Origin: an uncultured Rubrobacteraceae bacterium
GTDB lineage: Bacteria > Actinomycetota > Rubrobacteria > Rubrobacterales > Rubrobacteraceae
DNA length: 39,613 nt
Direction: 5' to 3'
Assembly: GCA_902806065.1 (NCBI GenBank)
Contig: CADCVE010000043.1
Location: 1 to 39,613, forward strand
Within the stretch, counting starts at the first letter, position 1. Each line of letters opens with the position of its first letter. This document shows, one piece after another, positions 33,432-39,613 of the stretch. The position numbers were made by a program, and so were the translations under genes. The notes under the pieces are model-generated. The model did not search any database, had not been told where the DNA came from, and was given only the letters and a program-made list of their open reading frames with translations.

Positions 33432-33716
33432 TCATGCCGGGTCGAGCCAGTGCTCGTAGATGTCTATGTACAAAGTGTCGTCCAGTGAACCGGCGTATCC
33501 GTCCCACAGGTCCTTCTGGCGGAACGCTACCTTATACAGGTGTTTCTCGGGGAGGCCTGAGCCGCCATAGGCGAGGGATTCCGGGTTCTTGAAAGTGCCG
33601 AGGAGCGTCTCGATACGGCCGGTCTTGCCCTTTACGTAGCCGGGGGTGCGGATGTGACCGCGCCTGTCTTCGGTGCGGATGCGGACGGGGTCGCCCGGAT
33701 CAAACCTCGCTGTCAT
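33432..33716 (-). CDS. Nitrile hydratase beta C-terminal half / thiocyanate hydrolase alpha-like subunit
   Basis: This 94-residue protein corresponds to the SH3-like C-terminal half of nitrile hydratase beta: ARFDPGDPVRIRTEDRRGH, then RTPGYVKGKTGRIETLLGTF, YKVAFRQKDLW and DIYEHWLDPA. I chose the ATG at 33714-33716, which overlaps the TGA of the preceding gene (ATGA) and has GAGGAG eight bases upstream; an ATG six bases earlier is too close to that site. Its own start signal shows that the split is a real gene boundary and not a frameshift. Confidence 0.87.
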   Translation of the reverse strand: MTARFDPGDPVRIRTEDRRGHIRTPGYVKGKTGRIETLLGTFKNPESLAYGGSGLPEKHLYKVAFRQKDLWDGYAGSLDDTLYIDIYEHWLDPA

Positions 33717-34018
33717 CCCCATTTCTCCTCTAGCTCGGTAGCCTTTCTGTCTATCTCCTCGTGTGTGAGTATGCCTTTTTCGACGAGGAGTATCTCGGTC
33801 GCTACGACCCAGCGCTCGTAGTAGCCCAGGCTCTTATACAGTTCTGGTTTCAGGCTCTCCTGTGCTCGACGGTGCTCGTCGGTGGTCTTGATGCCCTTCT
33901 TATCCAGGGCCACGGTGACGGCATCGGCGAGGCGTTCCCAATCTTCGGTCTCGTGCTGGCTCTTTTCTATGGAGCTTCTTGCTCCGGGTGAGCCTCCGAG
34001 GTCGTGGATACTGGCCAT
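33713..34018 (-). CDS. Nitrile hydratase beta N-terminal half / thiocyanate hydrolase beta-like subunit
   Basis: This 101-residue protein matches the helical N-terminal half of nitrile hydratase beta: SIHDLGGSPGARSSIEK, DWERLADAVTVAL, EHRRAQESL and SLGYYERWVVATEILLVEKGIL. GGAGGAGG sits just before the ATG. The order N-half, C-half, metal subunit is that of the thiocyanate hydrolase operon (scnB, scnA, scnC); toyocamycin nitrile hydratase is another split form. No activator or cobalt chaperone gene lies next to it in the window. Confidence 0.87.
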   Translation of the reverse strand: MASIHDLGGSPGARSSIEKSQHETEDWERLADAVTVALDKKGIKTTDEHRRAQESLKPELYKSLGYYERWVVATEILLVEKGILTHEEIDRKATELEEKWG

Positions 34019-34159
34019 TTTTATCCTCCTCCTGCTCCCTGTCGCGGAGCCTCCGGCTTGAGTTTGTATATCACAGCCCTGAGGTCTGGCTCAATGCTTG
34101 GGGTTTGAATGGTAGTGAAAGTGGTAGGATTTACAGGCGAGCGGGGCAAGGAGAATGAG

Positions 34160-34513
34160 ATGATGCTCGGAGACGATACTGATAAGGTCAACGAGGCTGT
34201 GGAGCGGCTGACGGAAGCCGTTTGGGGCTCTTATGAGACTGCTGTGGAGAACACCGCCGCGATGCACGAGACCAACACGCGCATTGCTCGCAGCCTCTTT
34301 CAGAGCAACATAGAGCTGTTGAGGGCCCAGGCCGAGATACAGGCCGAGATCAACCGCCACAACCTGCAGAGCCTGGCCGAACAGGCCCGAAAGCACCGCG
34401 AGGCCCTCCTTGGGCTCTCTCGCGAGTCGCTGAACGCCTACGACGGCTTTCTCGGCTCCCTGTCCTCGTACTACGAAGAGATATCGGAGGAGAGCGAGAG
34501 GCCGGAAAGCTAA
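34160..34513 (+). CDS. Hypothetical all-helical (phasin-like) protein
   Basis: This 117-residue protein is predicted to be almost wholly helical with heptad-like spacing: DKVNEAVERLTEAVWGSYE, NTRIARSLFQSNIELLRAQ and SLAEQARKHREALLGLSRE. The amphipathic pattern and size resemble phasins and other granule- or membrane-coating helical proteins, without a motif that proves this. AAGGAG lies seven bases before the ATG at 34160; an upstream ATG at 34109 lacks such a site. It is divergent from the nitrile hydratase-like operon. Confidence 0.7.
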   Translation: MMLGDDTDKVNEAVERLTEAVWGSYETAVENTAAMHETNTRIARSLFQSNIELLRAQAEIQAEINRHNLQSLAEQARKHREALLGLSRESLNAYDGFLGSLSSYYEEISEESERPES

Positions 34514-34528
34514 AGTGTGTCCCTGCCC

Positions 34529-34580
34529 TTGAAGACTGGCCCGATCCTTTTTAGACTAGAAACAGCTACTAACAGCTACA
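34529..34580 (+). promoter_or_regulatory. Promoter candidate with tandem repeat upstream of the mannosylglycerate hydrolase gene
   Basis: TTGAAG (34529-34534) and TAGACT (34552-34557) are 17 bases apart, a good sigma-70 geometry. Directly downstream, AACAGCTAC occurs twice in tandem (34561-34569 and 34571-34579), a possible regulator site. The GTG start of the hydrolase is 26 bases further on. Confidence 0.4.
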
Positions 34581-34605
34581 TCTGGAAGCGAAGTAGTACA
34601 AAGAC

Positions 34606-35994
34606 GTGAAAGAAGATCTGGAACCGGAAAATACCACGCCCGAAGCCGCCCGTGACAGACCCGCGGGGGTACAACCGCTAGCAGCCGGGGTACTACGGCG
34701 TAACGGCCTCGAAAGCTGGACCAAGCCCGGTCCCTCTCTGTACCCTCATCAGTGGAGCTGGGACAGTGCGTTTATCGCGCTGGGTCTCGCGCACCTGGAC
34801 AACCGCCGCGCCAGGCGCGAGCTAGAGACTCTCTTCGCGAGCCAGTGGGCTTCGGGGAAGGTGCCTCACATAGTCTTCGACCCGGAGGCTCCCCCCCAGA
34901 GCTATTTCCCGGACGCCGAACGCTGGAGTTCAGCGGCTCTCTCTTCGGATGCGCCATCCTCGCCGCACACCAGCGGCCTGTGCCAGCCGCCGGTTCATGC
35001 TATCGCCGTTTTGCGCATTTGGGAGGCGGCTCAGGGCAAGGACGAGCGCCGGGTCGAGTTGGCGCGCGAGTTTCTGCGCGACAGTTACCCACGCCTGCTC
35101 GCCTGGCACCTGTATCTCACCACTGCCCGGGACCCGGAGGGGTCGGGGCTCGTGACGATCTACCATCCCTGGGAGAGCGGTACCGACAACTCTCCGCGCT
35201 GGGATGCTACTCTGGAGAAGGTCGAGGTGGGTGACCTGCCACCTTACACGCGCTACGACCTCAAGCACGTCTCGGACCCCTCGCATCGGCCAACGGACGC
35301 TGAGTACGACCGCTATCTGTGGCTGCTGGAGATGCTCAAGAGGGCCTGCTACGACGAGGCGACCATCTATGAGTCGCACCCCTTTCTGGTCAAGGATGTC
35401 CTCTTCAGCGCCATCCTGATCGCGGCGAACGAGGCGCTGTTGGAGATAGCTGCGGTGGTCGGCGCCCCCGACGAGGAACAGGCGCTGATCGAGGGTTGGA
35501 TCGAACGCGGCCGTAACAGCCTCGAAGAGTGCTGGGACGACGACTTGAAGCTCTGTCTCGACTACGACCTCAGGGCAGAGAGATACGCTCGGGTCTGCAC
35601 CGTCGCCGGCTTTGCGCCCCTGATCGCCGGTGGCCTCAGTCCTAGCCGTCTCGAAGACCTCCTGCAAACGCTGGACTCGCCCTCGTTCGCAGGTAACCCA
35701 AGGCTTGACCGGCCGCTTCCGCCGAGCACCAGTCCCGACGAGCCTGGTTTTCACCCCCGCAGCTATTGGCGGGGACCGACTTGGCCGGTGGCGAATTGGC
35801 TCCTGTGGTGGTCGCTCATCCGGGCTGGCGCGCACGATCGGGCCGAGAGCATCAGGCAAGCCTCCCTAGCTCAACTCGCCGAAGGCGGGTTCGCCGAATA
35901 CTTCGAGCCGTTCACCGGCGAGCCTCTAGGCTCCCCCGACCAGTCCTGGACCGCCGCCGTCGCCCTGGATTTCCTCGCAGCCGGAAGCGGCTAG
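34606..35994 (+). CDS. mgH: Mannosylglycerate hydrolase-like GH63 glycosidase
   Basis: This 462-residue (alpha/alpha)6-barrel protein fits the GH63 group that hydrolyses mannosylglycerate and glucosylglycerate, known from Thermus and Rubrobacter radiotolerans. The start SLYPHQWSWDSAFIALGLAH is typical. Catalytic candidates are D194 in ESGTDNSPRWD and E431 in GGFAEYFEP; their spacing of 237 residues equals that of D182 and E419 in Thermus MgH as I recall them. No signal peptide is seen, so it acts on internal solute. The GTG start lacks a strong ribosome binding site. The solute synthase gene lies convergently downstream. Confidence 0.85.
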   Translation: MKEDLEPENTTPEAARDRPAGVQPLAAGVLRRNGLESWTKPGPSLYPHQWSWDSAFIALGLAHLDNRRARRELETLFASQWASGKVPHIVFDPEAPPQSYFPDAERWSSAALSSDAPSSPHTSGLCQPPVHAIAVLRIWEAAQGKDERRVELAREFLRDSYPRLLAWHLYLTTARDPEGSGLVTIYHPWESGTDNSPRWDATLEKVEVGDLPPYTRYDLKHVSDPSHRPTDAEYDRYLWLLEMLKRACYDEATIYESHPFLVKDVLFSAILIAANEALLEIAAVVGAPDEEQALIEGWIERGRNSLEECWDDDLKLCLDYDLRAERYARVCTVAGFAPLIAGGLSPSRLEDLLQTLDSPSFAGNPRLDRPLPPSTSPDEPGFHPRSYWRGPTWPVANWLLWWSLIRAGAHDRAESIRQASLAQLAEGGFAEYFEPFTGEPLGSPDQSWTAAVALDFLAAGSG

Positions 35995-36016
35995 CGAAGA
36001 AGCTGGAAACGTAAAA

Positions 36017-36038
36017 GGCGAGCCGCTGTGGGCTCGCC
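36017..36038. terminator. Hairpin between the convergent hydrolase and synthase genes
   Basis: GGCGAGCC and GGCTCGCC form an 8-bp stem with a 6-base loop, 23 bases after the hydrolase stop. On the minus strand, following the synthase, the stem runs into CTTTTAC, so it may stop transcription from both sides. Confidence 0.5.
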
Positions 36039-36073
36039 GGTGATTACTCAAGTCTTACCTGCTCTTACAGGCT

Positions 36074-37093
36074 CTACTGCTCCCGGCTGCCGGCGAGGAT
36101 CTCCGCCATCGGCGGACGCTCGACTAGCTCCTCGACGTGCTCGCGCAGCTTGAGACCGTCGGGGGTCGCCACGGCATGAAGGTAGTCGCTGAACTGGAAC
36201 AGAGAGTCTGGCATCGAGGGGTCGCGGATCTGTCTGAGACGGCCGTCCTGGCGTAGCCTTCTCGCCACGGCACGCAGGACCGAGTAGCTCATGCGGCCGA
36301 GGTCGAAGAGGGGCTGGTGGCGGTTCTGGCGCGTGCCGAGATCCACCTGAGCCATCGCGTCCAGGCCCACCTTTCTCAAAACATCTACCATGACCCCCGT
36401 CTCCACCGCGTAGCCGGTGAGGAAAGGTATGGACGCGAAGAGATCCTTGTCGGCGGCGAACTCTCCCGCCAGCGGCTGCACGAAGCCGGTCAGCTCGGGG
36501 TAGAAGAGGTTGAAGAGGGGCTTGGTGGTCAACTCCGTGACGCGACCACCGCCGTCTTGCTGGACCGCGTCGTTGCTCTTGAACGGTCTCCGGAAGGCGC
36601 CCTTGACGAAGCGTACGCCGGGGGCGCTCAGCAGAGGACCGAGCGTACCGTAGACGAACTGCGCCTCGAAGTCTTTCGTGTCGGCGTCGGCGAACATAAC
36701 GAGGTCGCCGCGCGCCACGGAGAGGCTCCTCCACATGGCGTCGCCCTTGCCGTGCGCGCCACCGTAGTGGGAGAGCAACTCGTTCTCTGAGTACACCTCG
36801 GCGCCCCGGGCGGCGGCTACCTCGGCGGTGCCATCAGCCGAGTCGGCGTCTATTACCAGTATCTGCTCGACGAGTGGCGCCTCCTCGTTGAGGGCATTTA
36901 TCTCGTCTACGATGCCGCCGATCGTGTCGGCGACGTTGCGGCCTGGTAGGACTAAGCTTACCGTTAGTCCCAACTCGCGTTTGCGGCGGGCGAGTTTCTT
37001 TACGTCGCTAAACTCTTCATGCGTATAAGAACGCTTCTCGAACCACTCCGTCACATTTGTGGGTGCATAAGAGCCCCGCTCATTAGTCTCCAT
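36074..37093 (-). CDS. mpgS: Mannosyl/glucosyl-3-phosphoglycerate synthase (GT81)
   Basis: This 339-residue retaining glycosyltransferase (GT-A fold, GT81) joins a sugar from GDP- or UDP-sugar to 3-phosphoglycerate, the first step to mannosylglycerate or glucosylglycerate. It has SLVLPGRNVADTIGGIV, IDADSADGT, the metal-binding D136-A-D138 in FADADTKD, and QPLAGEFAADKDLF and QVDLGTRQNRHQPL. The Rubrobacter xylanophilus enzyme of this family uses both sugars, so sugar preference is open. No phosphatase of the MpgP/GpgP type is adjacent. A palindrome sits three bases before the start codon. The hydrolase that degrades the product is convergent. Confidence 0.88.
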   Translation of the reverse strand: METNERGSYAPTNVTEWFEKRSYTHEEFSDVKKLARRKRELGLTVSLVLPGRNVADTIGGIVDEINALNEEAPLVEQILVIDADSADGTAEVAAARGAEVYSENELLSHYGGAHGKGDAMWRSLSVARGDLVMFADADTKDFEAQFVYGTLGPLLSAPGVRFVKGAFRRPFKSNDAVQQDGGGRVTELTTKPLFNLFYPELTGFVQPLAGEFAADKDLFASIPFLTGYAVETGVMVDVLRKVGLDAMAQVDLGTRQNRHQPLFDLGRMSYSVLRAVARRLRQDGRLRQIRDPSMPDSLFQFSDYLHAVATPDGLKLREHVEELVERPPMAEILAGSREQ

Positions 37094-37095
37094 AG

Positions 37096-37110
37096 AGGGT
37101 AAGCTACCCT
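37096..37110. promoter_or_regulatory. Palindrome covering the ribosome binding region of mpgS
   Basis: AGGGTA-AGC-TACCCT is a perfect inverted repeat ending three bases before the mpgS ATG. It could be a repressor site or a small hairpin that hides the ribosome binding site and controls solute synthesis. Confidence 0.35.
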
Positions 37111-37460
37111 AAAGACATGTCCCTGTCTACCAAGATTAGCATGAATTTTCGATTAAGATTTTCGCTGTTGTGTGTGACGCTGACCCACGACCTTCCAGGG
37201 TATTCGTCTATACGGCGGTGCGTGCTATCTCCTCACACGGAATGAGGCCATGTGACGCCACTAGGATCACAACATCTCATCTCCATGCCAGTATAACCAC
37301 ACTCCACCTGTTCTTCGTCCTTCGGGTCTTCCAGGTAAAGAGGCCACTTCCCTCCTTGTCAGCGACTCTTATATATTGAACCTCTTCAAAGTTTCGCTAA
37401 AAACGTCTGTGAAGTGGTCCATTACTGACAGCTTCTACGTATAAACAGGAGTAGGCAAAG

Positions 37461-37479
37461 GCGCTCCGCTGGGGAGCGC
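37461..37479 (+). promoter_or_regulatory. 5' leader hairpin of the Asp/Phe repeat gene
   Basis: GCGCTCC and GGAGCGC form a 7-bp stem around GCTGG. It lies just before the AAGGAGG ribosome binding site and leaves that site free. Such leader hairpins often protect an abundant mRNA from decay; a regulatory role is possible. Confidence 0.45.
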
Positions 37480-37499
37480 AACGATAAGGAGGTTGCGTT

Positions 37500-37814
37500 A
37501 TGAGGCGTATAAAGTTGATTCTCGCGGTAGTGGCGGTTATGGTGGCATCGCTCGCCATGGTGCCGGGTCCGGCGATGGCAGACGACTTCGACTTCGAGGA
37601 GGGCTTCTTCTTCGTCAGCGATGACTTCGACTTTGAGGACGACGATGACTTCGACTTCTTTGGTGACGGCTTCTTCTTCGTCGGTGATGATGACTTCGAC
37701 TTCTTCGATGACGACGATGACTTCGACTTCTCCTTCGGCGGCGATGGTGTCAGCCAGTCCTTCGAGCAGGAGTCCGAGAGCGGCGACGTAGATCAATCGT
37801 TCGACGTTAGTTGA
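37500..37814 (+). CDS. Secreted low-complexity Asp/Phe repeat protein of unknown function
   Basis: This 104-residue protein has a clear signal peptide (MRRIKLILAVVAVMVASLAM, cleavage expected after AMA at residue 27). Residues 28-79 are almost only Asp and Phe: 22 Asp and 19 Phe out of 52. DFDF occurs five times and GFFFV twice, 22 residues (66 bases) apart, so there is an internal duplication. The C-terminus is Ser/Gln/Glu-rich (SQSFEQESESGDVDQSFDVS). AAGGAGG six bases before the ATG, a leader hairpin and a strong terminator suggest high expression as a single gene. I know no family like it; metal binding or self-assembly at the cell surface are guesses. Confidence 0.8.
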   Translation: MRRIKLILAVVAVMVASLAMVPGPAMADDFDFEEGFFFVSDDFDFEDDDDFDFFGDGFFFVGDDDFDFFDDDDDFDFSFGGDGVSQSFEQESESGDVDQSFDVS

Positions 37815-37893
37815 TACCGCTCCAACAACCATGAAGTAATGAGCCGGGGAGGGACAGAGTTTTAAAAGGACTTCTACTCCCCGCCCGTTCTCT

Positions 37894-37923
37894 GGCGCCC
37901 TCTCGGGGGCGCCTCTTCTTTTG
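37894..37923 (+). terminator. Rho-independent terminator of the Asp/Phe repeat gene
   Basis: GGCGCCC and GGGCGCC form a 7-bp GC stem with a 6-base loop, followed by TCTTCTTTTG. It is about 80 bases after the stop codon. A second inverted repeat (CGGGGAG at 37845-37851 with CTCCCCG at 37877-37883) lies in between. Confidence 0.75.
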
Positions 37924-38040
37924 CTCCTGGACCGTCGTCTGGTCTCTACCGTCCGGTTCGCGAGCCGGATGTTAGAATCGCAGCCTTGCTCTGAGGAAGT
38001 CGCAACTGGCCATAGTAACCAAGAAGAAGCGTGATCATAG

Positions 38041-38838
38041 ATGCGCATAGTTCTGACCAACGACGATGGAATAGATGCTGCGGGTCTCCTCGCGGCGCGC
38101 AAGGCGCTGGAGGAGATCGGGGAGGTGTTGACGGTCGCGCCGGATAGGAACCGCTCCGGTGTCGGGCGCTCCATCACCTTCGGCACGCCCCTGCACGTCG
38201 AGGAGAGGGAGATGGCCGACGGGGGCATTGGATACGCCTGTACGGGTACTCCGGTGGACTGCGTCAGGCTCGTGGCCCTGGGGCTCATGGACTTCTCGCC
38301 GGACATCGTGGTCTCCGGGATCAACCACGGCGAAAACCTGGGCGATGATATTACCTACTCAGGGACGGTGGCGGCGGCATTCGAGGGCATCGTCGTTGGG
38401 GTCCCCGGTATCGCCGTCTCTCTGGCCGTGGAGCGTCCCTGGCACCACCACGACGAGGCGGAGTATAACTTCGAGCCCGTGGCCCGCTTCGCGGCGCACC
38501 TCGCCAAGACCTCCATAAACCGGCTCCCGGCTGGACGTATCCTCACGGTCAACGCGCCGAACGTGCCCGCCAGTGAGCTAAAAGGCGCGAGGATAACCAG
38601 GCTCGGGCGCAGGTTCTACACCGATGAGCTGATCGAGGTGCGTAGCGCGGAGGGACGCGTCGGCTACGACATCTACAACAACCCGCCGGGGCGCCACGAA
38701 GAGGAAGGCACCGACTTCGCGGCGGTGGAGAACGGGGAGATCAGCGTCACCCCCGTCCACCTCAAGCTCACCGACGAGGCCGGCCTCGAAGAGCTGGAGT
38801 CCTGGGACGTAAAGAGCCTCCTGTGGAAGGATAAATAA
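38041..38838 (+). CDS. surE: 5'/3'-nucleotidase SurE
   Basis: This 265-residue metal-dependent phosphatase removes phosphate from nucleoside monophosphates and supports stationary-phase survival. It has LTNDDGIDAAG with the metal-binding Asp pair, VAPDRNRSGVGRSIT, GTPVDCVRL and VSGINHGENLGDDITYSGT, all diagnostic. Length is normal. Four bases separate it from the HAD gene, so the two are probably co-transcribed. Confidence 0.95.
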   Translation: MRIVLTNDDGIDAAGLLAARKALEEIGEVLTVAPDRNRSGVGRSITFGTPLHVEEREMADGGIGYACTGTPVDCVRLVALGLMDFSPDIVVSGINHGENLGDDITYSGTVAAAFEGIVVGVPGIAVSLAVERPWHHHDEAEYNFEPVARFAAHLAKTSINRLPAGRILTVNAPNVPASELKGARITRLGRRFYTDELIEVRSAEGRVGYDIYNNPPGRHEEEGTDFAAVENGEISVTPVHLKLTDEAGLEELESWDVKSLLWKDK

Positions 38839-38842
38839 CCTG

Positions 38843-39523
38843 GTGACGGCGCCGCCGCTCGACGCCGTCCTCTTGGACTTCGACGGTACCATCGTGGACA
38901 CTACCGAGTTGATCCACCAATCCATGCGCCGCGCGACCAGTGAAGTTATGGGCCGCGAACTCGACAGGGAGACTCTGATGGCCAACGTCGGCCAGCCACT
39001 GCCGCGTCAGATGGAGTTGTTGGACCCCGAGAGAGCCGAGGAGCTTCTGGAATCCTACCGCCTCCACAACGAGGAGTTGCACGGGGCCTGGATCCGGGGG
39101 TTCCCGAACGTTGAAGCCTCCCTCGCCCGCCTGCGCGATGCTGGCCTCGCCCTCGCCGTCGTTACTTCCAAACGCCGCTTCTCCGTCGAGATGGCCCTAG
39201 ATTCCTTCCCCGGCTTGAGGAACGCCATCGATGTCTTCGTAACAATGGAAGATACTACCGAGCACAAACCTCTCCCGGCCCCGCTCCTCAAGGGCCTCGA
39301 ACTCCTCGGCGGCATCCCCCCGGAGAGAGCCGCCTACGTCGGCGATGCCCCCTTCGACGTAACCGCCGCCCGCTCCGCCGGTGTAATGAGCATCGCCGTC
39401 AGTTGGGGCGCGTTCCCCGAAGAGCCTCTGCGCGCCGCCGGCCCCGACCACCTCTTCAAAGACCTCGACTCAGTGGTGGACTTTCTGCTAAGTAACCCGG
39501 TGTGCGGGTTTCTAGCGGAGTAG
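38843..39523 (+). CDS. HAD superfamily hydrolase (Gph/PpaX-like phosphatase)
   Basis: This 226-residue protein has the HAD motifs in order: I LLDFDGTIVDTT with the nucleophile Asp, II VVTSKRR, III the lysine in EHKPLPAPLL, and IV YVGDAPFDVTAA. A helical cap follows motif I, as in phosphoglycolate phosphatase (Gph) and pyrophosphatase PpaX. The substrate is open: phosphoglycolate would fit the glycolate operon, and a sugar phosphoglycerate would fit mpgS, but neither is shown. The start is GTG with GGAAGG upstream. Confidence 0.87.
   Translation: MTAPPLDAVLLDFDGTIVDTTELIHQSMRRATSEVMGRELDRETLMANVGQPLPRQMELLDPERAEELLESYRLHNEELHGAWIRGFPNVEASLARLRDAGLALAVVTSKRRFSVEMALDSFPGLRNAIDVFVTMEDTTEHKPLPAPLLKGLELLGGIPPERAAYVGDAPFDVTAARSAGVMSIAVSWGAFPEEPLRAAGPDHLFKDLDSVVDFLLSNPVCGFLAE
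39494..39511 (+). terminator. Weak hairpin at the end of the HAD gene
   Basis: AACCCG-GTGTG-CGGGTT forms a 6-bp stem that lies within the last codons of the HAD gene, followed by TCTAG. It may be a weak terminator. Confidence 0.25.
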
Positions 39524-39556
39524 TCGAGCCAGTTGCAGGGGTCGGTTACCCGCCCG

Positions 39557-39613
39557 ATGGTTGAGCAAGAAGGCAACGGTGTGGCTGAGAACCTTCCGAA
39601 GCAGCCTGCCAAC
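39557..39613 (+). CDS. Possible start of a further gene, cut by the window edge
   Basis: An ATG at 39557 opens a frame (MVEQEGNGVAENLPKQPAN) that is still open at the window end. The nearest purine-rich site (CAGGGG) is too far upstream to be convincing. Nothing can be said about function. Confidence 0.3.
   Translation, partial: MVEQEGNGVAENLPKQPAN

Larger units (their letters stand above)
37094..37499. other. Intergenic region of about 400 bases between mpgS and the Asp/Phe repeat gene
   Basis: This divergent region is clearly richer in A and T than the rest of the window. It holds the palindrome before mpgS (37096-37110) and the leader hairpin of the repeat gene (37461-37479). Short frames inside it match no family. 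No promoter stands out with good spacing. Confidence 0.5.

Noticed and set aside
33432-34018. Split nitrile hydratase beta as a frameshift artefact
   Set aside because: The second half has its own ATG in an ATGA overlap with GAGGAG at optimal distance, and natural split forms are known.
37561-37740. Repeated GACTTCGACTTC units as a possible CRISPR or satellite repeat
   Set aside because: The repeats are in frame, have no spacers and encode the DFDF motifs of a signal-peptide-bearing protein.
37422-38324. Minus-strand frame of 300 codons opposite the Asp/Phe repeat gene, rich in Glu and Val
   Set aside because: The Glu/Val repeats are the reverse complement of the GAC/TTC codons; the plus strand has the signal peptide, ribosome binding site and terminator.

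Overview
The window looks like chromosomal DNA of a Rubrobacter-type actinobacterium. I infer this from the high GC content with strongly GC-biased third codon positions, frequent GTG starts, a folate-dependent TrmFO, a GT81 mannosyl/glucosyl-3-phosphoglycerate synthase facing a GH63 mannosylglycerate hydrolase (a solute pathway known from Rubrobacter), and actinobacterial-type EF-G-like and GYD proteins. I cannot prove genus or species from the sequence alone. I saw no rRNA, tRNA or CRISPR array.

Layout. 1-198: broken start of an IS256-type transposase. 272-1936 (minus): a markedly AT-richer polyamine operon with two SpeD-type pyruvoyl decarboxylase paralogues and an aminopropyltransferase (speE-like). 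2026-5530 (minus): class III aminotransferase, DUF350 membrane protein, glutathionylspermidine-synthase-like ATP-grasp ligase and a small lipoprotein, the same association as E. coli yjfL/yjfM/yjfC. 5565-8957: a lactate-permease-like fragment, a GST, a DoxX protein and a beta-propeller lipoprotein. 9357-16302 (plus): a glycolate/glyoxylate operon (hydroxypyruvate isomerase, tartronate semialdehyde reductase, GlcD, GlcE, GlcF, CitE-like lyase). 16338-22275: small membrane protein, TrmFO, GYD protein, a D-Ala-D-Ala ligase-like gene in an operon with an aminotransferase and an unknown gene, then RdgB/HAM1. 22394-25866: pyruvate (2-oxoacid) dehydrogenase E1-alpha, E1-beta and E2, closed by a strong hairpin. 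25962-30118: MarC, a Tat-exported vanadium haloperoxidase and an NDH-2-like flavoprotein. 30157-32780: a frameshifted Asp23/Gls24 gene and an EF-G-like GTPase. 32777-34018 (minus): a three-gene cobalt-type nitrile hydratase/thiocyanate hydrolase-like enzyme. 34160-37093: a helical protein and the convergent mannosylglycerate hydrolase/synthase pair. 37500-37814: a secreted, extremely Asp/Phe-rich repeat protein. 38041-39523: SurE and a HAD phosphatase.

How the genes work together. The left end is a polyamine block: decarboxylation, aminopropyl transfer, and possibly amide ligation and transamination of amines. The glycolate operon would oxidise glycolate to glyoxylate and interconvert hydroxypyruvate, tartronate semialdehyde and glycerate; glyoxylate carboligase is not in the window. 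The GT81/GH63 pair would make and break a compatible solute.

Strongest candidates for something new are the Asp/Phe repeat protein (37500-37814), the second SpeD paralogue whose Ser/His/Cys triad is kept while the AdoMet-pocket signature is lost, and the three-subunit enzyme with an Arg after the CTLCSC metal site, which points to thiocyanate hydrolase chemistry. Other oddities are metal-ligand changes in the Ddl-like protein, degenerate GTPase motifs in the EF-G-like protein, and a 2-nt lesion in asp23.
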